Source: Mycoplasmataceae bacterium | Lineage (GTDB): Bacteria > Bacillota_I > Bacilli_A > Mycoplasmatales > Mycoplasmoidaceae | NCBI GenBank assembly: GCA_031262935.1 | Contig: JAISGU010000018.1 | Span: 1 to 35,996, forward strand | Reading direction: 5' to 3' | Length of the DNA stretch: 35,996 nucleotides | Shown here: piece after piece, positions 29,306 through 35,996 of the stretch | Numbering within the stretch: the stretch's first letter is position 1 | How the letters are laid out: every line of letters begins with the position of its first letter | The notes under the pieces: model-generated | Databases searched by the model: none | The model's input: only the letters and a program-made list of their open reading frames with translations | What the model was told of the DNA's origin: nothing | Program-made: the position numbers and the translations under genes

Positions 29306-30043
29306 TTACATATTAAAACATTTATTAGTAGTAATAAAATCTACACCTCATTTAATTAATTTTCTTATTTGCTTTTCTTTATCTATAGTTCAGACGTTAA
29401 CTTTTAATGCATTGCTATGAAATTGTTTGACTATTCATTTATTTAATAATCGATATTCAATATCAATGTTATGTTTTGAATTAATGTGAGATTTAATTTT
29501 CTTTTTTAATAATGATGGGAAAAGAAAATTTATTTTCTTTTCATGTCAAATTAAATACGCAATATTTGTATTTCGATTTATTTGTTTTAACATTTCACAT
29601 ATATTGTGATTAAAACTAATAAACATACATTTACTTAAAGAAATATATTTTTTAACTAATGTAATTAATTGTTGAAGATTATTAAGTGATAGATTATTTT
29701 GTTTAATTTCAATTACTGGATGCTTTTTAAATTTATTACATATTTTTAAATAATTATTTAATAAAGGGATTGTTTCTATATTGTCAAATCTATATTTAGA
29801 AAATTGATTTGATAGTTTGTATGTTTTAATTTCATCATAATTACTTTCATTAATTCTTAAATTATTGTGTGGAGCAATAAAAGGAGTTTGCTCATGACAA
29901 CAGACAAATTTATTATCTTTTGTTAATCATATGTCTGTTTCTATTCCTCAAAAGAAATCACTTTGTGCGGCTAAAGTAAAAGATTTAATAGTATTTTCAA
30001 ATGCTTGACTACTTAAACCACGATGAGCAATAAACTTAATCAT
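29306..30043 (-). CDS. glpQ: Glycerophosphodiester phosphodiesterase
   Basis: 245 residues (several TGA=Trp). Cleaves glycerophosphodiesters from deacylated phospholipids into glycerol-3-phosphate and an alcohol; in mollicutes the product can feed glycolysis or peroxide-forming GlpO. TIM-barrel GDPD motifs: A-H-R-G (res ~6-9), E-T-D-I-W-L-T-K-D with the metal-binding Glu/Asp, C-C-H-E in place of the usual H-D/H-E, and E-I-K in the middle strand; the end is W-G-V-D-F-I-T-T-N. ATG at 30043 stands only seven bases after TATAAT, so the mRNA is probably leaderless. It is divergent from metK and leads a pair with the lipase-like gene. Confidence 0.88.
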
Positions 30044-30049
30044 ATAGTT

Positions 30050-30055
30050 ATTATA
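30050..30055 (-). promoter_or_regulatory. -10 box of glpQ
   Basis: TATAAT on the minus strand, 7 bases from the start codon. It lies back-to-back with the metK -10 box nine bases away, so the two promoters may exclude each other. Confidence 0.45.
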
Positions 30056-30064
30056 GAAATAACA

Positions 30065-30070
30065 TATAAT
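30065..30070 (+). promoter_or_regulatory. -10 box of metK
   Basis: TATAAT; transcription should start near 30077, directly before the structured leader at 30080. No good -35. Confidence 0.45.
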
Positions 30071-30079
30071 CATTTTCAT

Positions 30080-30217
30080 CCATAAAGAGTGTGGTAGAGA
30101 CAAGCTCATTAACCACACACCAACCTTCTAATGTATTAGAAAGGTGGTAAGACTTGAATGATGGTAGTTAAAATATATTCATTAATCAAGTTCTCATATC
30201 TTTATGGGGACTTTTTT
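30080..30217 (+). promoter_or_regulatory. S-box (SAM-I)-like riboswitch candidate in the metK leader
   Basis: The elements occur in S-box order. P1: CCATAAAGA (30080-30088) with TCTTTATGG (30199-30207), 9 bp. P2: GTGTGGT (30089-30095) with ACCACAC (30112-30118), inner GAG/CTC and loop ACAAG. P3: CCAACC (30120-30125) with GGTGG (30143-30147), reproducing the S-box pairing of GCAACC with GGTGC including the unpaired A, with a compensating G-C to C-G change, then TAA. Pseudoknot: loop CAAG (30101-30104) with CTTG (30153-30156), where S-boxes pair CUGG with CCAG. P4: AATGA (30157-30161) approximately with TCATT. The place before SAM synthetase fits. J4/1 is longer than usual, so it is a divergent member or a related class. 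Known biology: SAM-I binds SAM; binding here is inferred. Confidence 0.65.
30188..30217 (+). terminator. Intrinsic terminator of the metK leader
   Basis: AAGTTCTCATA (30188-30198) pairs with TATGGGGACTT (30203-30213), 11 bp including two G-U pairs and a UCUU loop, followed by a U-run (30212-30217). It lies between the leader and the metK Shine-Dalgarno AGGAG (30223-30227). Its loop and 3' arm share bases with the 3' strand of P1, so the two cannot form together. Confidence 0.65.
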
Positions 30218-30234
30218 GTTGTAGGAGAAATAAT

Positions 30235-31365
30235 ATGAAAATGAATTTATATACAAGCGAATCTGTTGGCAAAGGACACCCTGATAAAATATGCGATCAA
30301 ATCGCTGATAGTGTTTTAGATGAGTGTTTAAAACAAGACAAGAATAGTCGTGTTGCTTGTGAGGTGATGGCTAGTAATCATTTAATTGTAATTGGTGGAG
30401 AAATTACAACTAAAGCATATGTTGATGTTGTAAAAGTAGCATGAAGTGTTTTAAAACCGTTAGGATATGACGAAAATGATTTTACTATTTTAAGCAACAT
30501 AAATAAACAATCTCCTGATATTAATAAACAAGTTGACAAGAAGAATCGCCAAATTGGTGCTGGCGATCAAGGGATAGTTTTTGGGTATGCTACAAATAAA
30601 ACTAAAAGTTTTATGCCATTATCAATTGTGTTGGCTAATGAACTTGTTAGATTAGCTACAAAATTAGTTGATCAAAATAAATTTAAAGATGCTAGATACG
30701 ATATGAAATCACAAGTATCAATAGACTGAACCAATGCTGATAAACCAAGAATTGATAATATGTTAATGTCAATACAACATAAACGAAATGTAAATTTAAG
30801 TAATTTTAGAAAATTTGTTATCAACAACATCATGAATGTTGTTGCTAAAAAATATAAATTAAATTTAGATTTTAAAGCAAGAGTTAATGAAACGGGAGAG
30901 TTTATAATTGGTGGACCAGTTGGTGATACAGGGTTAACTGGAAGAAAACTAATGGTTGACACGTATGGCGGTATTTCGCATCATGGTGGTGGGGCTTTTA
31001 GTGGCAAGGACTATACCAAAGTTGATCGAACAGGCGCATATTTTGCTAGATGAATAGCTAAAAATATTGTTGCAAGTAAGCTGGCTAGTAGATGTGAAAT
31101 ACAAATAGGTTTTGCAATTGGTGATCCATTTCCTGTAAGTTTTCATATCAATTGCTTTGATACAAATGAATTTGATATGAACAAAATTTACAAAAGTGTT
31201 TATAAAACATTTAATATGAATTTAGCAAATATTATTAAGGAATTAAATTTAATGAATCCTATTTACAAACAAGTATCAGTATTCGGTCATTTTGGTAGAG
31301 ATGAATTAAATTTGTCTTGAGAAAAAACAAACAAAACGAAAGAATTAATAAAGAATGTTAAATAG
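30235..31365 (+). CDS. metK: S-adenosylmethionine synthetase
   Basis: 376 residues, normal length. Makes SAM from methionine and ATP, the methyl donor for enzymes such as TrmK in this window. Motifs are [10 protein letters not shown] (ATP), [24 protein letters not shown] and [14 protein letters not shown] with the phosphate-binding loop. ATG at 30235 has AGGAG seven bases upstream. TGA codons are Trp. The 3' end overlaps the convergent secDF stop by 8 bases. Expression is probably set by the leader riboswitch and terminator. Confidence 0.96.
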
Positions 31366-31378
31366 TAACGTTTTGTTT
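31326..31378 (-). terminator. Terminator-like inverted repeat at the metK/secDF junction
   Basis: AAACAAAACG (31329-31338) and CGTTTTGTTT (31369-31378) form a perfect 10-bp inverted repeat across both stop codons with a 30-base loop. On the minus strand the stem is followed by GTTTTTTC, suiting a terminator of secDF that lies within the metK coding end. The large loop makes it weaker than the others. Confidence 0.45.
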
Positions 31379-34300
31379 AATTCTCTTATTAATACCAGGA
31401 ATTAATTGTTCATCAACATTATCATAATTACGTTTAGTAGTTTTAACAATTTCTGAAGAGCTTGTTAAATAATGATATTTTATAACTAAAAATAAATAAA
31501 GAAGTATTGGTGTGATTGAATATAAAATTGGAGCGGTTGTCAATAACCCAATTAAACAAATTGCAAATGTGATAACTAGGTTTGTTGATGACATTAATAA
31601 TAAAATGGTAAATGATAAAATGACAAATGCATAAAAGAATAAATAGAAAATTAAATCATTCTTGAATTCAAGATTCATAACATATTTTAAATCATTGTGA
31701 TTTAAAACTTGTTTTCTTAATCAACGATTATTTAAATTTGCAATTAAACTAATTGTAAAATATGCATTGATTGTGTAAATTAATGTAATTGCTAAAACAA
31801 TATTTAAATCAAAAGGAATTTGTATTAATGATATTAGACCTAACATTAATAACGGTAAGAATGTTGTAGAAATAAAAACAGAAATGACACTAACTCAATT
31901 TAATCTAATTAGTGCATATGCAGAAAGGAAGCCACTTGCAATTAAGATCATATTTATACTATTTTTTAAGAAGATAATCACAGAGCCGTTATTAATGCTT
32001 TCAACAAAGTAATTAATTCCTTCGATCCCCAATGTCGTTAATAAAGTTGTGTCCGGATTAAAACCGTAATATAAATATGTTCAACCATCACTATCAATTT
32101 TGTAATTATATTTTGCTCATTCATTAGTAAGTTTGCTAATATCATTGCTATCTAATACAAGTCTAGTTCCACCATAAAAAGAATAAGAGGCATGACTACC
32201 AATAGTAAATAATAGAATAACACCAATAATTACGATAGCAATAATTATTGACATTACAAGAATTTGCTTTCAACCAAAAATATTGAATTTTTTTTGTTCA
32301 AAACCGCTATAAAAAGTTGTTTCATAAACTTTATTATTCAAATCAATTTTATTGTTGTTTTGGTGGTTTTTAAATAATACCCAATTGCCATATGCTAATT
32401 TTCGACGATGCATATTAATTTTATTTCTAAATAATAATCACATTGTTATTGGTCATAAAACTATCACAAAACCTATCGATAACAAACTTAAAATTAATAA
32501 GGAACTACCAAAATCAGTAATTTGAACATCAGCAAAATATGTTACACAAAAAGCAATTATTAACATCACAAAATGAATATCAAGCATTGGTAAAATACCA
32601 CGCTTGATACCACGAGTAAATGCAACTTCAAATGGAACATTGGCTTTCGTTTGTCTGCGTATGCGTGCCATTAACAAGAAGATTGATAACATTCCACCAA
32701 TCATACCCGCAAATAACCCTATCAATAATGGTGTTGTAACAACATACCCTGTTAATAACATAATCATAGCGGTTAATGATGTGGCAGCTAATATGGATAA
32801 GAAACCCATTGCCCCAGGAATACGATATAAAATGGAAACAATAATACCAATTAAAACAATAATAACCATCAAAGCAATAAATGCACCGAATAATGCAGTA
32901 TTACCAAAAACATTATTTGTTAAAGTCTTATCGATGGTTTTGACTTGATTTTTAATACCATATAGCATGTCGTTTTTAGTAAATCCGAAATACACACCGT
33001 TATTAGTTTGATCGTTTTCATTATTTAAAGCAAAACCATCAAGGCCATTACCGTTGTTCATTGCTAATACAGGTAATTTAAAATTAAAGTCTTTTACACA
33101 ATTATAGATATCTTGCGATGTGTATAGATTCTTAGCTTTAATTGTTAATCAGTTATATTGATCTACATCAACTTTTTTATCTTTAGGAGACTTATTCGGA
33201 AGAATGTTTAAGAATGATGTGGCATCAGGGTCGGCATTTTTTTCAGGAATATCTGATGATTTACCAAGCGCCATTACATATTGTTGCATGAAATCATATT
33301 TAACTTTCGATACATCATGGTCATCAGGTTTAGAATCATCTTGACCTTGTTTACCGTCGCTATCAAATAAAATCGGTAGTACACCTAATGGTGTGTCAAC
33401 ATCTGTTTTACTATTTTTGTCATCCATTTTTAATTCAATTGGTCCAGTCGAAGGAATTTGATAATTGGCATAAATCAATTTATTTTCAGTTTCTTTTTCA
33501 TTGTGAAGAACTGTTTCTAAAAAGCCGTTTCCGATACCTAAATTAGCTTTAATATTCTTATAAAATTCACCATCTATTTTTTCAGTAGCATCCATATTAT
33601 CATAATATCTTTGAATGTTAGCTGGATTATCTAAATCGCCACTAAAGACATTTGAATTACGTTCTTTTAAATAATCAACTTGCAAATCAGTCATACAACG
33701 ATTAACTAAACCATTTAAATCTCTAACAATGTAAATGTCAGAATTATTAATTATGGAATTTTTTTCACCATCTTTAACATTTTTAAAGTAATTATTAACA
33801 TAATTAGATAAAGAGTTTTTCAATTTGATATTAACTGTTAATTTATCAGAACTAAACGAAATATCATCATTATTATTAGAAATAATGTCGTTTAAAGGGA
33901 TGACAACAATTTTACCATTATTATCACCTTCTTGTTGCGAATAAAGATTCATCACAATAGATAATCTTGAATCGTTTACATATTTAATGTATGTGCTTAC
34001 TGGATCTTTGTCTAAGGTTTTGTTTTTATCATATGATATTTCTTTTTCATAGGTTTCATTTGGTAAAATAGCATTAATATAGGCGTGGTCGTTAATGATG
34101 ATATTGTTGTCATCATTACCATTATGGATGTATTCAGGGTAAACATTAAAATTATCGATATTTTTAGAGTGTAAGTATCGACTATATGCATCAGCGGATT
34201 GATTTAAAGCCTCTTTAGCATCTTCGACTAAATTAGCTTTTTTATATTGTTGTAAATTATTATCACTATATGGGTTTTCACTATGATTTAAATCTAATTC

Positions 34301-34519
34301 AAATCTTATGTTGTAAGATTTGTTAAATTCGCTACCAGCTTTATATTTTCATATAGATATACCAATACCAGTTCCACCAGACGCTAAGGTAATAGTTGAT
34401 AAAAATATTGAACTAAAAATACTAAATTTTCCACGTTTTTTTGCTGGATCAGCAGGATTTTTAGTAGAAACTTTATTTGTTCTTTTAAATACCTTAGCAA
34501 TTGATGATAAAAAGCTCAT
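31358..34519 (-). CDS. secDF: Fused protein-export membrane protein SecDF (divergent)
   Basis: 1053 residues (UGA=Trp). There is one N-terminal helix (res ~34-57) and a very large extracytoplasmic region (~58-535) of low similarity, rich in Asn/Asp. Five SecD-type helices follow (~543-690), with Y-R-I-P-G, the R-I-R-R-Q loop and G-I-K-R-G-I-L-P-M-L-D as in SecD G-F-R-R-A-x-S-T-I-L-D. A SecF half (~745-1000) begins with a helix and Y-S-F-Y-G-G-T-R-L-V, the SecF D-F-x-G-G-T. SecDF pulls secreted proteins out of SecYEG using the proton gradient. The Asp positions of the SecD TM4 and SecF TM4 motifs are replaced here. ATG at 34519; -10 TATAAT at 34539..34534. Confidence 0.8.
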
Positions 34520-34533
34520 ATAAAAGTTTGGTA

Positions 34534-34539
34534 ATTATA
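34534..34539 (-). promoter_or_regulatory. -10 box of secDF
   Basis: TATAAT on the minus strand, 14 bases before the ATG at 34519; no Shine-Dalgarno in the short leader. Confidence 0.45.
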
Positions 34540-34547
34540 TTAATAAA

Positions 34548-34553
34548 TATAAT
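34548..34553 (+). promoter_or_regulatory. -10 box of hisS
   Basis: TATAAT ten bases before the hisS ATG (34564); back-to-back with the secDF -10 eight bases away. Confidence 0.5.
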
Positions 34554-34563
34554 AAATTCACAT

Positions 34564-35832
34564 ATGTTATATACAAAACCAAGAGGAACAGAAGATTGAT
34601 TACCGGAAAGTAATAATAAGTATCAAAGCTTAATTCAATTGCTTTCTTTATTATCACGTCTTAATGGTTATCAACTAATATCTACTCCAATATTTGAAAA
34701 TGCTAATTTATTTATTAGATCGGTTGGTGAAACAAGTGATATTGTTAAAAAAGAATTCTATAACTTTAAAGACAAAGGCGATCGAGAGATGGTTTTAAGA
34801 CCAGAAGGCACTGCTAGTATTATTAGAGCAGTTGTTGAAGAAAAACTATTAAATAAACAACCATCTCCGATTAAATTATCTTATTGTGGTCCAATGTTTC
34901 GATATGAAAGACCACAAAGTGGAAGATTAAGACAATTTAATCAATTTGGTATTGAATGTATTAATACAAACTCTATATTTGATGATGCTGATGTTTTAAA
35001 TTTTGCAGTAAGCATTTTAAAAACATTAAATATTAAGAATTATGAAGTTTGTATTAATAACATTGGAAATTTTGAATCAAGAAATAAATGAATTAACGAA
35101 CTAAGAGAATACTTTAATAAATATAAAAATCAATTAAGTGAACTTTCGCAAAGTAGAATTGATAAAAATCCTTTAAGAATTCTTGATGATAAAGAAGACA
35201 ATAAAAAGGATTTTGTTAAAAAAGCTCCAAAGATTGATAAATATTTATCAAAACAAGAAAAAGATGAATTCAATTTACTTTCTGAAAGTTTAAAATTGCT
35301 TGATATTAAGTTTAAAGTTGATGATACATTAGTTCGTGGATTAGATTATTACACAAACTTTATTTTTGAAATCAATTCAACTGATCAAAGATTGTTAGGT
35401 CAACCAACCATTATTGGTGGTGGGAGATATAACAATCTTGTTAAAGAACTTGGTGGAGAAAATTGTTCTTGTATTGGTTTTGCATTAGGGTTAGAACGAT
35501 TGTTATTGGTTTGTGAATATGAAAATATTAAATTGCCAGTAAACGACACAATTGATGTGGTTATTTGTAATTTAGCCGACAAAACACAGCCTACAGCTTT
35601 ATTGTTGTTGTCTTTATTAAGACAACAAGGAATTTCTGTTGTTTGTAAATTTAATACTTTTAAATTACCACAACAATTTAAATATGCGGAAAGTTTAAAG
35701 GCTAAATATTGCATTATTCTTGGTGAAAAAGAACTAAAAGATAAGAAGATTATTATTAAAAATCAGAAAACTATGAAACAAGATATTGTTGAAATTGATA
35801 AGATAGTAAACTACTTTAAACGTGCTTCATAA
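34564..35832 (+). CDS. hisS: Histidyl-tRNA synthetase
   Basis: 422 residues, normal length. Class II synthetase for tRNA-His. It starts Y-T-K-P-R-G-T-E-D-W (TGA=Trp, canonically R-G-T-x-D). Motif 2 is F-R-Y-E-R-P-Q-S-G-R-L-R-Q-F, the HisA motifs are L-V-R-G-L-D-Y-Y-T and G-G-G-R-Y-N-N-L, and motif 3 is G-F-A-L-G-L-E-R-L. The C-terminal anticodon-binding domain ends Y-F-K-R-A-S. It is probably leaderless. In Firmicutes hisS is usually next to aspS; here they are ~31 kb apart on opposite strands. Confidence 0.96.
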
Positions 35833-35893
35833 GCGCTAATATTGTGTAGATATAGAGTTATTCGTTTTCTTAAAAATGAAGATAATGGACAAA

Positions 35894-35996
35894 TTAGGTT
35901 GGTTTTTTATGATTTAATCATAGTAATTCTTCTACCATTTTTCTTTGTTTTGAATATACAAGTCCAGGATGATCACCAAGCCTTTTTCTAAGTCAT
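35894..35996 (-). CDS. 3' end of an unidentified gene cut by the right edge
   Basis: The minus-strand frame entering from the right edge runs 33 codons to TAA at 35896..35894, with two TGA (Trp) and codon use like the neighbours. The visible tail contains L-G-D-H-P-G-L-V-Y-S-K-Q-R and ends N-H-K-K-P-T. I do not recognise the family. It converges on hisS, leaving 61 bases (35833-35893) in which I see no terminator. Confidence 0.45.

Noticed and set aside
1-35996. Phage, IS element, CRISPR array or defence island
   Set aside because: No transposase, integrase, direct-repeat array or nuclease/methylase cluster is visible; gene content is housekeeping and base composition looks even throughout.

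Overview
The window looks like part of a mollicute chromosome (Mycoplasma/Ureaplasma/Malacoplasma-like). It is very AT-rich and densely packed, and UGA must be read as tryptophan (genetic code 4). Almost every long gene (uvrA, aspS, infB, guaA, potA-D, metK, hisS, secDF) is interrupted by in-frame TGA if the standard code is used, and those TGAs fall at family-typical Trp sites such as the C-terminal I-E-W-E of GuaA. All coordinates below use code 4. I cannot name the species. PyrE, GlpQ-type GDPD and PotABCD hint at the Malacoplasma/Ureaplasma side, but this is only an impression.

Layout, left to right. A gene start is cut by the left edge (minus). Next are a SemiSWEET/PQ-loop-like membrane protein (minus) and a seven-helix Bax-inhibitor-1-like membrane protein (plus). 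A minus operon pyrE-lepA-aspS follows, ending in a clear terminator. Two tiny convergent ORFs precede the plus operon rplK-rplA, which has a leader hairpin resembling the L1 autoregulatory site; two small membrane proteins and uvrA come after it. A minus operon nusA-infB-rbfA-membrane protein meets the end of uvrA. Divergent from it is trmK-nif3-like-nagB-like (plus). hrcA plus an unknown gene (minus) carries a CIRCE operator and is divergent from guaA (plus).

A long, translationally coupled plus operon follows: a double HAD phosphatase, potA, potB, potC, potD, tsaD (polyamine uptake plus the tRNA t6A enzyme). Then come glpQ and an alpha/beta hydrolase (minus, lipid turnover), metK (plus) behind a structured leader that closely resembles an S-box/SAM-I riboswitch, secDF (minus), hisS (plus), and the 3' end of an unrecognised minus gene at the right edge.

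Most of this is core mollicute housekeeping: translation factors, two tRNA synthetases, ribosomal proteins, excision repair, purine and SAM synthesis, protein export and polyamine import. The most interesting items are the metK leader, with a pseudoknot and overlapping terminator; the tandem HAD fusion; a NagB-like protein that has lost its catalytic loop; a SecDF that has lost the acidic residues of its proton-path motifs; TATAAT boxes placed so close to start codons that many mRNAs should be leaderless; and terminators buried in the coding ends of convergent genes. No tRNA, rRNA, IS element, CRISPR array or prophage was seen, and no stretch over 300 bases lacks a gene.
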